From contig NZ_VDUZ01000045.1 in assembly GCF_008039615.1 (NCBI RefSeq), positions 1 to 64,000 of the forward strand: 64,000 bases of DNA, written 5' to 3'. Both the position numbers and the translations under genes were made by a program. This document shows positions 36,759 to 48,095 of the stretch, piece after piece. Numbering within the stretch: the stretch's first letter is position 1; every line of letters begins with the position of its first letter. The DNA comes from Vineibacter terrae. Its GTDB lineage: Bacteria > Pseudomonadota > Alphaproteobacteria > Reyranellales > Reyranellaceae. The notes under the pieces are model-generated. The model had not been told where the DNA came from. It did not search any database and worked only from the letters and a program-made list of their open reading frames with translations.

Positions 36759-36775
36759 ATGCTCAAAATGAGTAT
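36759..36775. promoter_or_regulatory. NadQ-type operator candidate, site 2
   Basis: ATGCTCA-AAA-TGAGTAT is an inverted repeat with one mismatch, ending immediately before the nadA ribosome-binding site (AGGAG, 36776-36780). Its centre is 54 bases from that of site 1, close to five helical turns, so co-operative binding on one DNA face is possible. Confidence 0.65.
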
Positions 36776-36787
36776 AGGAGAGCGCCC

Positions 36788-37810
36788 ATGTTCACCCCTA
36801 CTGCGACCGCCGGCTCACCGGTGGTTTCCGCCGACATCCTGGCCCGCACGGCGTCGATCTACGAGAAGGTGCGCACGGTGATCCCGCCGATCGAGTGGCC
36901 GGCCTTCGCCGAGGATATCGATGCCATCCTGGCGCTGAAGCGCGAGCGCGATGCGGTGATCCTGGCGCACAACTATCAGACGCCGGAGATCTTCCACGGC
37001 GTTGCCGACATTGTCGGCGACTCGCTGGCGCTGGCGCGGGAGGCCGCGCGTACCGACGCATCGGTGATCGTGCTCTGCGGCGTGCATTTCATGGCCGAGA
37101 CGGCGAAGCTGCTCAACCCCGGCAAGACGGTGCTGATCCCCGACCTGGAGGCGGGCTGCTCGCTGGCGGAGTCGATCACCGGTGCCGATGTGCGCCTGTT
37201 GCGGCAGCGCTATCCCGGTGTGCCGGTGGTGAGCTACGTCAACACCTCCGCCGAGGTGAAGGCCCAGACCGATATCTGCTGCACGTCGGGCAATGCGCGC
37301 GCCGTGATCGAATCCCTGGGCGTGCCGCGGGTGATCATGCTGCCGGACGAGTATCTGGCGCGCAACATCGCAGCCCAGACCTCGGTCGAGGTGATCGCGT
37401 GGCACGGGCGCTGCGAGGTGCATGAACGCTTCACCGCCGATGACATCGGGCGCCTGCGGGCCGGCCATCCCGGTGTGGTTGTGCTGGCCCACCCTGAATG
37501 CTCGCCCGAGGTGGTGGCGGTGGCGGATTTCGTCGGCTCGACGCAGGGCATGAACGACTATGTCGTTCACAAGCGTCCGGCGCGCGTCGTGCTGATCACG
37601 GAATGCTCGATGAGCGACAACGTCGCGGCCCAGCATCCCGACCTCGAGTTCGTGCGGCCTTGCAATCTCTGCCCGCACATGAAGCGCATCACGCTGCCCG
37701 GCATCCGCCATGCGCTGGAGACCATGACCCACGCGATCGAGATCGATCCGGCCATCGCCGCGCCGGCGCGGCGCGCGGTCGAGCGCATGCTGGAGGTGAA
37801 GCCGCGATGA
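36788..37810 (+). CDS. nadA: Quinolinate synthase
   Basis: A 340-residue 4Fe-4S enzyme that condenses iminoaspartate with dihydroxyacetone phosphate to quinolinate. Three cluster cysteines are in [20 protein letters not shown] and [32 protein letters not shown] is the N-terminal signature. It starts the nadABC operon, with ATGA overlap to nadB, and has the two palindromes in its promoter. Confidence 0.96.
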   Translation: MFTPTATAGSPVVSADILARTASIYEKVRTVIPPIEWPAFAEDIDAILALKRERDAVILAHNYQTPEIFHGVADIVGDSLALAREAARTDASVIVLCGVHFMAETAKLLNPGKTVLIPDLEAGCSLAESITGADVRLLRQRYPGVPVVSYVNTSAEVKAQTDICCTSGNARAVIESLGVPRVIMLPDEYLARNIAAQTSVEVIAWHGRCEVHERFTADDIGRLRAGHPGVVVLAHPECSPEVVAVADFVGSTQGMNDYVVHKRPARVVLITECSMSDNVAAQHPDLEFVRPCNLCPHMKRITLPGIRHALETMTHAIEIDPAIAAPARRAVERMLEVKPR

Positions 37811-39366
37811 GCGATGATGTGAGCACACGGCGCGCCGGCGTTGTCGTTGTCGGTGCCGGCATCGGTGGCCTGGCGACGGCGCTGCGATTGGCGCCTATGC
37901 CGGTCACGGTGTTGAGCGCGGCGTTCCTGGGCGAAGGCGTGGCCAGCGCCTGGGCCCAGGGCGGCATTGCCGCGGCGTGCGGCGATGACGACCATCCCGG
38001 CCTGCATGCCGACGACACCATCGCGGCGGCCGGCGGCATAGCGGACCCGGCGATCGTGGACGTGGTCACGCGGGCGGCCCCCGGCTGCATCGATGACCTG
38101 GTGGCGCTGGGCGTGCGCTTCGATCGCGATGCCGCGGGCCGGCTGCGCCTGGGCCGTGAAGGCGGACATCACCGCCATCGTATCGTGCATGCCGCCGGCG
38201 ATGCCACGGGCGGCGAGATCATGCGTGCCTTGCTGGCGGCAGCCCGCGCCGCGCCGTCGATCACGCTGGTCGAGGCTGCCATCGCCGAGGAGATCCTTGT
38301 CGAGGACGGGCGCCTGCAAGGCGTGATCGCCCGCTGCGGCGGCTCGGCTGTGCTGTTCACGGCTGACGCCGTCGTGCTGGCGACCGGCGGCCTGGGCGGG
38401 CTGTACCGGCACACCAGCAATCCCGTGACGGCGCGCGGTCGCGGCGTGGCGCTGGCGGCGCGGGCCGGTGCCGTGCTGGCTGACCTCGAGTTCGTCCAGT
38501 TCCATCCGACGGCGCTCGACATTGGGCGCGATCCCATGCCGCTGGTGACCGAGGCCGTGCGCGGCGAGGGCGCCGTCCTGGTCGATGACGCCGGCCTGCC
38601 GATCATGTCGGGATTGCATCCGCTGGCCGACCTGGCGCCACGCGACGTGGTGGCGCGAGCCGTATGGCGCAAGCGCCAGGCGGGCGGGCGGGTCTACCTT
38701 GATGCCCGCGCGGCGGTCGGCGCGGCGTTTCCGGAGCGCTTTCCCACCGTGACGGCTGCCTGTCGTGCCGCCGGCATCGATCCGGTGGCGGCCCCGATCC
38801 CGGTCGCGCCGGCGGCGCACTATCACATGGGCGGCGTGGCCGTGGATATCGACGGGCGCAGCACGCTGCCTGGCCTGTGGGCCGTGGGCGAGGTGGCGGC
38901 AACCGGCCTGCACGGCGCCAACCGTCTGGCCAGCAACTCGCTGCTCGAGGCGCTGGTGTTCGCCAACCGCCTGGCCGATGACATCAAGGGGACACCGCCT
39001 GATGCCGCCAGGCGGGCGCCGCGGCCGCGCCTCACATTGGGCATGGATGTGGATGAGTCCGCCGCGATGCTGCGGCTGCGCCACCGCATGGACACCTGTG
39101 TCGGCGTCGAGCGCGATGCATCCGGGCTGCGCCTGGCGATCGATGATATCGGCAGCCTGCGGCGAACGGCAGCGTCGGGCACGCTCGCCGATGCGGCGCT
39201 GGTTGCCGAGCTTGTCGCGACGGCGGCGCTGCGGCGCTGCGAGACCCGTGGCGGCCACTGCCGCGTTGATCATCCCGACGCGGCTCCGGCCGCCCGCAGC
39301 CGCCTGACCCTGCGCGACATCGCGCCTGCAAAAACCAAGGATCGTGTGAAGGAGGTCGTGTCGTGA
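37807..39366 (+). CDS. nadB: L-aspartate oxidase
   Basis: A 519-residue FAD enzyme of the succinate dehydrogenase flavoprotein family that oxidises aspartate to iminoaspartate for NadA. FAD motifs are [20 protein letters not shown] and [16 protein letters not shown]; active-site regions are [32 protein letters not shown] and [23 protein letters not shown] 37807 overlaps the nadA stop and its own stop overlaps the nadC GTG, so the three genes are translationally coupled. Confidence 0.96.
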   Translation: MSDDVSTRRAGVVVVGAGIGGLATALRLAPMPVTVLSAAFLGEGVASAWAQGGIAAACGDDDHPGLHADDTIAAAGGIADPAIVDVVTRAAPGCIDDLVALGVRFDRDAAGRLRLGREGGHHRHRIVHAAGDATGGEIMRALLAAARAAPSITLVEAAIAEEILVEDGRLQGVIARCGGSAVLFTADAVVLATGGLGGLYRHTSNPVTARGRGVALAARAGAVLADLEFVQFHPTALDIGRDPMPLVTEAVRGEGAVLVDDAGLPIMSGLHPLADLAPRDVVARAVWRKRQAGGRVYLDARAAVGAAFPERFPTVTAACRAAGIDPVAAPIPVAPAAHYHMGGVAVDIDGRSTLPGLWAVGEVAATGLHGANRLASNSLLEALVFANRLADDIKGTPPDAARRAPRPRLTLGMDVDESAAMLRLRHRMDTCVGVERDASGLRLAIDDIGSLRRTAASGTLADAALVAELVATAALRRCETRGGHCRVDHPDAAPAARSRLTLRDIAPAKTKDRVKEVVS

Positions 39367-40229
39367 GCCAGAGTCCATCGCTGGGCATGCTGCCTGCATT
39401 GCTTGTCGAGCCTGTCGTGCGGGCTGCGCTGCTCGAAGATCTGGGCCGCGCCGGCGACATCACGACGGCAAGCGTCGTGCCGGAGGCGGCCCGGGCGCGC
39501 GCCGTGATCGTCACGCGTCAACCTGGCGTCGTTGCCGGTGTCGATTGCGCGATGATGGCCATGCGGCTGCTCGATCCTGCGATCGAGATCACCATCCATC
39601 GCGCCGACGGCAGCCGTGTTGCCGCCGGCGACACGGTTGCGGCCGTGGCCGGGCCAGCCCGCGCCATCCTGACCGCCGAGCGCGTGGCGCTGAACTTCCT
39701 GTGCCATCTGTCGGGCGTCGCAACCGCAACGGCGTCGCTGGTCGATGCCGCGCGCGGGCATCGCGCGCGCATCACCTGCACACGCAAGACCACGCCTGGC
39801 CTGCGGGCCCTGGAAAAGCATGCGGTGCGCGCCGGCGGCGGTGTCAGCCACCGCTTCGGCCTCGACGATGGCGTGCTGATCAAGGACAACCACATCGAAG
39901 CCGTCGGCGGCATCGGGACAGCGGTCGCGCGCGCCCGGCAGGCGGTCGGCCACATGGTGAAGATCGAGGTCGAGGTCGAGACGCTGGCCGAGCTCGAGAC
40001 GGCTTTGGCGGCAGGCGTCGATGCCGTGCTGCTCGACAACATGGCGCCGGCGATGCTCGCCCAGGCCGTGGTCATGATCGATGGCCGCGCCGTGAGCGAG
40101 GCGTCCGGGCGCATCACGCGCGATACCGTCGCCGCGGTCGCCGCCAGCGGCGTCGACATCATCTCGGCCGGCTGGATCACGCACAGCGCCGCGGCGCTCG
40201 ACCTGGGCCTCGACTTCCAGAAGGGATGA
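39363..40229 (+). CDS. nadC: Nicotinate-nucleotide pyrophosphorylase (carboxylating)
   Basis: A 288-residue type II phosphoribosyltransferase converting quinolinate and PRPP to nicotinate mononucleotide. Diagnostic blocks are CTRKTTPGLRALEKHAV, GGGVSHRFGLDDGVLIKDNH and VEVETLAELETALAAGVDAV. The start is GTG 39363, overlapping the nadB stop (GTGA). It completes de novo NAD synthesis to NaMN. Confidence 0.95.
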   Translation: MSQSPSLGMLPALLVEPVVRAALLEDLGRAGDITTASVVPEAARARAVIVTRQPGVVAGVDCAMMAMRLLDPAIEITIHRADGSRVAAGDTVAAVAGPARAILTAERVALNFLCHLSGVATATASLVDAARGHRARITCTRKTTPGLRALEKHAVRAGGGVSHRFGLDDGVLIKDNHIEAVGGIGTAVARARQAVGHMVKIEVEVETLAELETALAAGVDAVLLDNMAPAMLAQAVVMIDGRAVSEASGRITRDTVAAVAASGVDIISAGWITHSAAALDLGLDFQKG

Positions 40230-40243
40230 GCGGCAGGTGCCGC

Positions 40244-40885
40244 TCAGTCCGCCGCGACCTCGACCGCTGACGCTGCCGGTGCGTCCTCGATGCGTGCCTC
40301 GAAGCGGGCTCGTCCATTGGGCGGGATCCGGCCGGTCACGATGGCGACGGTGCGTTCGGCGATGAGCTTGCCCTGGTCGTCCTTGAACATCAGGCGCACA
40401 TGCCTGGCCGCGGCTTCGCCACGGCCGACATTGACGATCTCGCCCGTGACGATGAGCGTCGACTTGCCGTCCGCAGCGGCGATGCGGCTGATCGTGGACG
40501 TCTGCTGATCGATCGCGAGCGTGGTGAAGATCCGGTCGTGCAGCAGATAGGCGGCGCCGCACGCCAGGGCGAGCACGATCAGCGCGCCGAGCACTGCCTT
40601 GAGCCAGGTCGGCATGCCCGGATCCGGCGGGATCACCGGCACAAGGCTGGTGCCGGCCTGGCTCGGCGGCTCGATGGTGAAATCCGGTATTGCGTCCGGT
40701 TCCGCCGCCGGCTGCGGTGCTGGCGCCGGTGTCGGCGGCATCACATCGGGCGCGCTCAGCCCGGCAGGCACCCTGGCCTGCCACTTGAAGCCGCAACGGA
40801 AGCACTGGACCGTCCGACCTGTCGGGCCGATCGCGGCAGGATCGACCAGATAACGCGCCGAACAATTCGGACAGGTGAGTTGCAT
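40244..40885 (-). CDS. Zinc-ribbon (MJ0042-type) DUF3426 membrane protein
   Basis: A 213-residue protein. It begins with a zinc ribbon of four cysteines ([16 protein letters not shown] and [10 protein letters not shown]), followed by a Pro/Ala-rich linker, one transmembrane helix ([20 protein letters not shown]) and a C-terminal DUF3426 domain ([20 protein letters not shown]) expected in the periplasm. Function of this family is not established. The stop of convergent nadC is 14 bases away. Confidence 0.85.
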   Translation of the reverse strand: MQLTCPNCSARYLVDPAAIGPTGRTVQCFRCGFKWQARVPAGLSAPDVMPPTPAPAPQPAAEPDAIPDFTIEPPSQAGTSLVPVIPPDPGMPTWLKAVLGALIVLALACGAAYLLHDRIFTTLAIDQQTSTISRIAAADGKSTLIVTGEIVNVGRGEAAARHVRLMFKDDQGKLIAERTVAIVTGRIPPNGRARFEARIEDAPAASAVEVAAD

Positions 40886-40963
40886 AAGCGAGGGATACCA
40901 GATGTATTCGGCGGCCGGACAGTAGTTTACAAGGTCTTGTGAGACAAGCGAGGTGGGGAGCGC

Positions 40964-41518
40964 ATGGCGCGTCTGGTTTTGCTCGATCGCGATGGCGTGA
41001 TCAATGCGGATCGACCCGACTCTGTGCGTAACCCTGGTGACCTTATTCTGTTGCCGGGTGCTGCGGCGGCCGTAGCGCGCCTGAACGCTGCCGGCGTGCG
41101 TGTCGCGGTGGTGACGAACCAATCGGTGGTGGGGCGGGGGATCATATCGATGGCGATGCTGGATCGCATTCACGTCGAGCTGCGCACGCTGCTGGCGCGC
41201 GATGGCGCGCATCTCGACGCGCTGCTGGCCTGCACCGACGCTCCAGACCGGCCTTCGCCGCGGCGCAAGCCTCGTCCAGGCATGCTGCTTGAAGCGTTGC
41301 AGCAGTTTCGCGCCACCGCTGACGACACGCCGATGATCGGTGACGATCTGCGTGACCTGCAGGCGGCGCACGCCGCGGGTTGCCGGCGCGTGCTGGTGCG
41401 GACGGGAAAGGGCGCGGCTGTCCAGGCGGCGGGCGTTCCGGCCGATCTACTGCCGGTCGCGGTTCGCGCCGATCTTGCCACGGCCGTCGACTCCTATTTG
41501 AACGGCGATCTGTGGTGA
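40964..41518 (+). CDS. gmhB: HAD-IIIA phosphatase, GmhB-like
   Basis: A 184-residue phosphatase of the histidinol-phosphatase/heptose-bisphosphatase group. Motif I is [14 protein letters not shown], the GmhB-type zinc loop region is reduced to [19 protein letters not shown], and motif IV is [17 protein letters not shown]. By family it removes the 7-phosphate of heptose 1,7-bisphosphate in LPS core synthesis. The zinc-loop cysteines of E. coli GmhB are largely absent, so another sugar phosphate is possible. GGGGAG precedes the ATG; plsC follows 16 bases later. Confidence 0.75.
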   Translation: MARLVLLDRDGVINADRPDSVRNPGDLILLPGAAAAVARLNAAGVRVAVVTNQSVVGRGIISMAMLDRIHVELRTLLARDGAHLDALLACTDAPDRPSPRRKPRPGMLLEALQQFRATADDTPMIGDDLRDLQAAHAAGCRRVLVRTGKGAAVQAAGVPADLLPVAVRADLATAVDSYLNGDLW

Positions 41519-41534
41519 ACGGACCGAGCGTAAG

Positions 41535-42263
41535 ATGATGCGCCAGGCGATCGGGTCGTTCCTGTTCAATGTCGGCTTCTATCTGCTGTCGGCGGTGATG
41601 GCGGTCGCCGGCTTGCCGGTGCTGGCGTTGCCGGCGCGGGCGAACGCGGCCTACGCCCGGATGTGGATACGCGCGACGCTGGCCCTGCTGCGCGCGACCT
41701 GCCGGCTGACGCATCAGGTGCGCGGGCTGGAGAACCTGCCTGCAGGTCCCTGCATCGTCGCCTCGAAGCACCAGTCGACCTGGGAGACGCTGGCGTTCAA
41801 CCTCGTCTTCCATGACAGCGCCTTCGTGCTCAAGCGCGACCTGTTCTACATCCCGATCGTGGGCTGGATGATGTGGCGTGCCGGCAACATCGGGATCGAT
41901 CGCGCGGCCGGTCCGTCGGCACTGCGGTCGATCCTGCGTGATGCGCGCCGGGCCATGGACAGTGGCCGGCCGATCATCATCTTTCCTGAGGGTACGCGCA
42001 CCGCCATTGGTGCCGACGCGCCCTACCAGCCCGGCGTGGCCGCGCTCTACACGCAGCTCAAGGTGCCGGTCGTGCCGGTGGCGCTGAACTCGGGCCTGTT
42101 CTGGGGGCGGCGCGTGTTCATCAAGAAGGCGGGGCGAATCGACGTCCTGGTCCTGCCACCGATCGCACCGGGGATGGCGCGGGCTGCGTTCATGAAGACG
42201 CTGCATGACCGGATCGAGGCTGCGACGGGGCAGCTGGCCGCGCGTCAAATGACAAAAGAGTGA
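41535..42263 (+). CDS. plsC: 1-acyl-sn-glycerol-3-phosphate acyltransferase
   Basis: A 242-residue membrane-bound acyltransferase that makes phosphatidic acid. An N-terminal hydrophobic helix (FLFNVGFYLLSAVMAVAGLP) precedes the acyltransferase blocks: ASKHQSTWETLAF (an H-x4-E form of the usual H-x4-D), GNIGIDRAAG, IIFPEGTRTAIG and VPVVPVALNSG. Glu in block 1 is seen in related alphaproteobacterial enzymes. It forms an operon with the GmhB-like gene. Confidence 0.9.
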   Translation: MMRQAIGSFLFNVGFYLLSAVMAVAGLPVLALPARANAAYARMWIRATLALLRATCRLTHQVRGLENLPAGPCIVASKHQSTWETLAFNLVFHDSAFVLKRDLFYIPIVGWMMWRAGNIGIDRAAGPSALRSILRDARRAMDSGRPIIIFPEGTRTAIGADAPYQPGVAALYTQLKVPVVPVALNSGLFWGRRVFIKKAGRIDVLVLPPIAPGMARAAFMKTLHDRIEAATGQLAARQMTKE

Positions 42264-42403
42264 GTGACCGGGCGCTTTTGGCGCGCTTTTTGTGGATCGC
42301 GCTGGGGACAATAATGAAAAGCACAGTAAATTCAGTTGGTTGACGAAAGTCCGTTTGTTGATAAGGGGAAAATGCGACCCTCGAACAAATAGGGAACGAC
42401 TCA

Positions 42404-42432
42404 TTGACCGGACACAGGGGCGACACTAGATT
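42404..42432 (+). promoter_or_regulatory. Sigma70-like promoter of nrdJ
   Basis: TTGACC (42404-42409) and TAGATT (42427-42432) are 17 bases apart in an AT-richer stretch, giving a leader of about 75 bases before the preferred ATG 42513. No cobalamin-riboswitch B12 box was found in this leader. Confidence 0.5.
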
Positions 42433-42512
42433 ATACGTTTCCTGAGAGTCGAATATTGTCCGCGAGCCGGGCGCCGGTGGCGGCTGTCATACTCTGCGCC
42501 GGGAGATTTTGC

Positions 42513-45500
42513 ATGGGCGGGACTGCGATGCCTCCGTCGCCGATCGCGACCCGCATCTGGGACATGAAGTATCGCTTGGCCGCGTCTGACGGCACGGCGG
42601 TGGATGCGGCGATCGAGGATACGTGGCGGCGGGTTGCCGAGGCGCTGGCGGCCAACGAGCGTGAGCCGGCCCGCTGGGTGCCGCGCTTCGAAGCGGCGTT
42701 GCGGGACCACAAGTTCCTGCCGGCGGGACGCATCCTGGCCGGTGCCGGCACGGGACGTGACGTCACCCTGTTCAATTGCTTCGTGATGGGCGCCGTCCCC
42801 GACGACATGTCAGGCATCTTCGAGCATCTCAAGGAAGCTGCGCTCACGATGCAGCGCGGCGGTGGGATCGGCTACGATTTCTCGACCCTGCGGCCCCGCG
42901 GCGCGCCCGTGCTGGGGGTCGGCGCCGATGCGTCCGGTCCCCTGAGCTTCATGGATGTGTGGGACGCGATGTGCCGCACCATCATGAGCGCCGGGTCGCG
43001 GCGCGGCGCCATGATGGCGACCTTGCGCTGCGATCATCCCGACATCGAGGATTTCGTCGACGCCAAGCGCGACGCAAGACGCCTGCGCAACTTCAATCTC
43101 TCGGTGCTGGTCAGCGACGCGTTCATGGCGGCCGTGACGGCCGACGCCGACTGGCCACTGGTATTCGGCGGCCGCACATTCCGTACCGTGCGCGCTGGCG
43201 CCCTTTGGGACCGCATCATGCGGACCACCTACGAGGTCGCCGAGCCGGGCGTCATCTTCATCGATCGCATCAACCGCGCCAACAATCTCGCCTATTGCGA
43301 GTCGATCAGCGCGACCAATCCGTGCGTCACTGGCGACACCTGGGTGCGAACCGTCGATGGAGCGCGTCAGGTGCGTGATCTCGTCGGTCGGCCGGCGACG
43401 CTGCTGGTCGATGGCGCGCCCTACGCCACCACGACGGAGGGTTTTTACGCGACCGGCCACAAGCCGGTGCTGCGGCTGGTGACGACGGAGGGCCATGCCT
43501 TGAGGCTGACGGCGGACCATCTGGTCCGCGTCGTGGCATCTGAAACCCGTTGGCGCCGGACCACGGAATGGCGTGCCGCCGGCGAGCTCAAGCCAGGCGA
43601 TGAGGTGGTGCTGCACGACCACCATGCCGCCACGGATTGGGCTGGCCCGCTCGATGCCGATCACGGCTATCTGCTGGGGCTGCTGATCGGCGATGGCACC
43701 CTGAAGGCGGACAAGGCGGTGCTGTCGGTATGGCCTCGGGCTGCCGTTGCCCATGGTGATCCAGCCGATCCGGACGCGGTATCAATCATGGACGCGGCGC
43801 TGGCCGCGGCGCGGCGTCTGCCGCATAGGTCGGACTTTGTCGGCTGGTTGAAAGTGGCCGGCCGGCGAGAATACCGGCTGGCAACCGGTGCCTTGAAGCA
43901 GCTTGCGGCGGATGTCGGCATGCGACCCGGCCATAAGGCCATCACTGCGTGCATGGAGCGGGCTTCGAGCGCGTTCTATCGCGGCTTCCTGCGTGGCTTC
44001 TTTGATTGCGATGGTGCGGTGATCGGCTCTCAGGCCAAGGGCGTGAGCATTCGACTGGCGCAAAGCGACCGCGCGCGCCTGGAGGCAGTGCAGCGGATGT
44101 TGCTGCGGCTGGGCATCGCCTCGACGATCTATGCCGAGCGGCGGGCTGCAGGCATGCGCGCGCTGCCGGACGGAAGCGGCGGCTCGAAGGACTACGCCGT
44201 GCTGGCGCAGCACGAGCTGGTGATCGCCAACGGCAACGTGCAGCGGTTTGCGGCGTGTGTCGGCTTCACCCATATGTCCAAGGCGACGCGGCTGAAGGCG
44301 CTGATATCAGCCTACCGCCGCCAGCCAAACCGTGAACGCTTCGCAGCGCGGGTCGCCTCTGTGATACCGGACGGCACCGAAGAGGTGTTTGACGTCAAGG
44401 TCCCCGGAATCAATGCCTTCGACGCCAATGGCCTTCATGTCCACAACTGCGGCGAGCAGCCGCTTCCTCCTTACGGCGCCTGCCTGCTCGGCTCGATCAA
44501 CCTGGCGCGCCTGGTGACGCGGCCGTTCGAGAGCGACGCGGCGCTCGACATGGCGGCGCTGGAAGAGCTGGTGCCGATGGCGGTGCGGATGCTCGACAAC
44601 GCCATCGACATCTCGCGCTTTCCGCTGCCGGCGCAGAAGGACGAGGCCCAGGCCAAAAGGCGCATGGGCCTGGGCGTGACCGGGCTGGCCGACGCGCTGA
44701 TCATGTGCGGCGTGCGCTATGGCTCGCCGGAAGCGGTGCGGCTGAGCGAGGACTGGCTGGCCGCGGTGCGCCGCCTGTCATACATGGCGTCCAGCGATCT
44801 GGCGGCCGAGAAGGGCAGCTTTCCCCTGTTCAACCGCAACCGCTACCTGGCCGGCGAGACGATCGCGACGCTGGAGCCCGAGGTCCGTGACTCGATCGCG
44901 CGCTACGGCATCCGCAATGCGCTGCTGAACTCGATCGCGCCGACCGGCACCATCTCGCTGCTGGCCGACAACGTGTCCTCCGGCATCGAGCCGGTGTTCG
45001 CCTTCACCTATGAACGCGCCGTGACTCTGCCGGACGGGTCGCGCCGCACCGAGGAGGTCGCCGACTACGCCTACCGGCTGTTCCGGCATCTCAATGGCCC
45101 GGATGCCGCGCTGCCCGACACCTTCGTCGATGCCCAGACGCTGCCGCCGGCGGCACATCTGGCGATGCAGGCTGCCGCGCAGAAATACATCGACAGCTCG
45201 ATCTCCAAGACCATCAACCTGCCGGAGTCGATTTCGTTCGAGGCGTTCAAGGGCGTCTATGCCGAAGCCTACCGCCTCGGCTGCAAGGGCTGCACGACCT
45301 ATCGTCCCAATGCCGTGACCGGCGCCGTGCTGACCACGTCGGCGGCCGAAGCGGCGCCGACGGCCGTTGTACCGTCGTCGCCAAAGGCTGCGGCCAGGGA
45401 TGGCGTGGTCTATATCGCGCAGCCGCTGGAGCGGCCGGCCGAGCTGCCGGGCAGCACCTACAAGATCAAATGGCCGGGCAGCGACCACGCGATCTACATC

Positions 45501-45968
45501 ACGCTCAACGACCTGGTGCAGGATGGCCGCCGCCGGCCGTTCGAGATCTTCATCAACTCCAAGAACATGGAGCACTATGCCTGGACCGTGGCGCTGACGC
45601 GCATGATCTCGGCCGTGTTCCGCCGCGGCGGCGACGTGTCGTTCGTGGTCGAGGAGCTCAAGGCGGTGTTCGATCCGCGCGGCGGGCAGTGGATGGAAGG
45701 CCGCTATGTGCCGTCGCTGCTGGCCGCCATCGGCGCCGTGATCGAGCGGCATCTGGTCGAAATAGGCTTCCTGGCACCGGGCGAGCAGCCGCTGCGCATC
45801 GATGCCGTGCAGCCCAAGGCGGTGCTGGTTGCCGGAGGTCACGAAGAAGGATCGGGCGCGGCCGGCGAGCAACGCCTCGGCCAGTGCCCGCAATGCGGCG
45901 CCGCTGCGCTCACCCATCGCGACGGCTGCGATCTCTGCCTGTCCTGCGGCTATTCCCGCTGCGGCTGA
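42513..45968 (+). CDS. nrdJ: Adenosylcobalamin-dependent (class II) ribonucleotide reductase with intein
   Basis: A 1151-residue precursor: 776 residues of class II ribonucleotide reductase plus a 375-residue intein (residues 271-645). The host enzyme shows FLPAGRILAGAGTGRDVTLF, LFNCFVMG, MQRGGGIGYDFSTLRPRG, the split active-site motif NPC-GEQPLPPYGACLLGSIN, NSIAPTGTISLLADNVSSGI and a C-terminal zinc finger (CPQCG, CDLCLSCGYSRCG). It reduces ribonucleotides using a B12-derived thiyl radical without oxygen. It is shorter than the roughly 1200-residue alphaproteobacterial NrdJ type. ATG 42513 follows GGGAG by seven bases; ATG 42528 is an alternative. Confidence 0.95.
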   Translation: MGGTAMPPSPIATRIWDMKYRLAASDGTAVDAAIEDTWRRVAEALAANEREPARWVPRFEAALRDHKFLPAGRILAGAGTGRDVTLFNCFVMGAVPDDMSGIFEHLKEAALTMQRGGGIGYDFSTLRPRGAPVLGVGADASGPLSFMDVWDAMCRTIMSAGSRRGAMMATLRCDHPDIEDFVDAKRDARRLRNFNLSVLVSDAFMAAVTADADWPLVFGGRTFRTVRAGALWDRIMRTTYEVAEPGVIFIDRINRANNLAYCESISATNPCVTGDTWVRTVDGARQVRDLVGRPATLLVDGAPYATTTEGFYATGHKPVLRLVTTEGHALRLTADHLVRVVASETRWRRTTEWRAAGELKPGDEVVLHDHHAATDWAGPLDADHGYLLGLLIGDGTLKADKAVLSVWPRAAVAHGDPADPDAVSIMDAALAAARRLPHRSDFVGWLKVAGRREYRLATGALKQLAADVGMRPGHKAITACMERASSAFYRGFLRGFFDCDGAVIGSQAKGVSIRLAQSDRARLEAVQRMLLRLGIASTIYAERRAAGMRALPDGSGGSKDYAVLAQHELVIANGNVQRFAACVGFTHMSKATRLKALISAYRRQPNRERFAARVASVIPDGTEEVFDVKVPGINAFDANGLHVHNCGEQPLPPYGACLLGSINLARLVTRPFESDAALDMAALEELVPMAVRMLDNAIDISRFPLPAQKDEAQAKRRMGLGVTGLADALIMCGVRYGSPEAVRLSEDWLAAVRRLSYMASSDLAAEKGSFPLFNRNRYLAGETIATLEPEVRDSIARYGIRNALLNSIAPTGTISLLADNVSSGIEPVFAFTYERAVTLPDGSRRTEEVADYAYRLFRHLNGPDAALPDTFVDAQTLPPAAHLAMQAAAQKYIDSSISKTINLPESISFEAFKGVYAEAYRLGCKGCTTYRPNAVTGAVLTTSAAEAAPTAVVPSSPKAAARDGVVYIAQPLERPAELPGSTYKIKWPGSDHAIYITLNDLVQDGRRRPFEIFINSKNMEHYAWTVALTRMISAVFRRGGDVSFVVEELKAVFDPRGGQWMEGRYVPSLLAAIGAVIERHLVEIGFLAPGEQPLRIDAVQPKAVLVAGGHEEGSGAAGEQRLGQCPQCGAAALTHRDGCDLCLSCGYSRCG
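43323..44447 (+). mobile_element. Intein with LAGLIDADG homing endonuclease in NrdJ
   Basis: A 375-residue in-frame protein-splicing element. It starts with Cys1 (CVTGDTWVRTVDGARQVRDL), has the block B histidine in LRLTADHLVRVV, two dodecapeptide motifs of a DOD endonuclease (YLLGLLIGDGTL and FYRGFLRGFFDCDG) and ends EEVFDVKVPGINAFDANG...VHN, with penultimate His and terminal Asn. The +1 residue is the Cys of the host GEQPL motif. Splicing residues and endonuclease acids (Asp in GDG and CDG) are all present, so it appears intact. Confidence 0.95.
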
Positions 45969-45971
45969 CCT

Positions 45972-46080
45972 GGGAGCGCGCCACTCAAGTGGCGCACCGG
46001 CCCGAAGGGCCGGCGCATGTTCCGACGCTGCGCATGGTCCGGCGCTGCGCGCCGGTGCGCTACTGGAGTGGCGCGCTCCC
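45972..46080. repeat. Large imperfect inverted repeat downstream of nrdJ
   Basis: Arms 45972-46001 and 46051-46080 match over 30 bases with two mismatches; between them lies a perfect hairpin CCGGCCC-GAA-GGGCCGG (45998-46014). It sits between convergent nrdJ and the PNPOx-like gene. The GCGCCACT/AGTGGCGC core is related to the 15916-15981 palindrome. Confidence 0.75.
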
Positions 46081-46085
46081 GGCAA

Positions 46086-46709
46086 TCAAGCGGACCCCTT
46101 CAGCCGTGCCACTTCGGCTTCCAGCTCCTTGATGCGCGCCGCGAGACGGTCGATCGCCGGCGCGATCTCCGGCTCGCTGTAGCGTGCCGTGATGTGCTGC
46201 GAGCAGTTGACGTCCCAGGCCTCGATCTCGAACACGATGGCGCGCTCGACGAGGGCGCGGTAGCCCGGCACGGCGAGCTGCTGCAGCAGCGCGGCATCAT
46301 CCTCGACGTAGCGCGCACGGCCCCAGAGCTTGACGCGCTGCTGGGTCGCGAAGTGCAGGATGAAGATGTGGCAGCGCGGGTTCTCGGCAAGGTTGCCGAC
46401 GGTGATGTACTGCCGATTGCCGCGGAAGTCGGCGAAGCCCAGCGTGCGCTTGTCGATCACCCGCAGGAAGCCGGGTGGGCCGCCGCGATGCTGGATATAG
46501 GGCTGACCGGCGGCGCTGGCCGTGGCGAAGAAGAACGTGTCGATGATGGCCAGGAACGCGCCGAGATCGTCGGTCACCTCGGTTTGCCACGGCCGGTCGC
46601 TCTCCAGGCGCTCCATCCGGCTGCGCGAGCCCAGGCGCGTCTGTGCCGCCTTGACCGAGGGTGTGAAGGCGACGTCGCAAGGCGGTGGACGCGGCGCATC
46701 GTCGGACAT
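46086..46709 (-). CDS. Pyridoxamine 5'-phosphate oxidase-family protein
   Basis: A 207-residue FMN-binding split-barrel protein. FFFATASAAGQPYIQHRGGP, FADFRGNRQYITVGNLAENP and HIFILHFATQQRVKLWGRAR are typical of PNPOx-like flavin reductases or F420/FMN-binding proteins. The C-terminus (IKELEAEVARLKGSA) is a short coiled coil. True PdxH substrate residues are not evident, so the reaction is unknown. It follows trmFO by six bases on the same strand. Confidence 0.85.
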   Translation of the reverse strand: MSDDAPRPPPCDVAFTPSVKAAQTRLGSRSRMERLESDRPWQTEVTDDLGAFLAIIDTFFFATASAAGQPYIQHRGGPPGFLRVIDKRTLGFADFRGNRQYITVGNLAENPRCHIFILHFATQQRVKLWGRARYVEDDAALLQQLAVPGYRALVERAIVFEIEAWDVNCSQHITARYSEPEIAPAIDRLAARIKELEAEVARLKGSA

Positions 46710-46715
46710 CGCGGA

Positions 46716-48095
<1,380 letters not shown>

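Noticed and set aside
41535-42263. Glu in place of Asp in the H-x4-D motif of the acyltransferase as a sign of inactivity
   Set aside because: Related alphaproteobacterial PlsC proteins also use Glu and the other motifs are intact.
42264-42512. Cobalamin riboswitch upstream of the B12-dependent reductase
   Set aside because: No B12 box or matching structure could be found in the leader, nor upstream of ecm or the adenosyltransferase gene.
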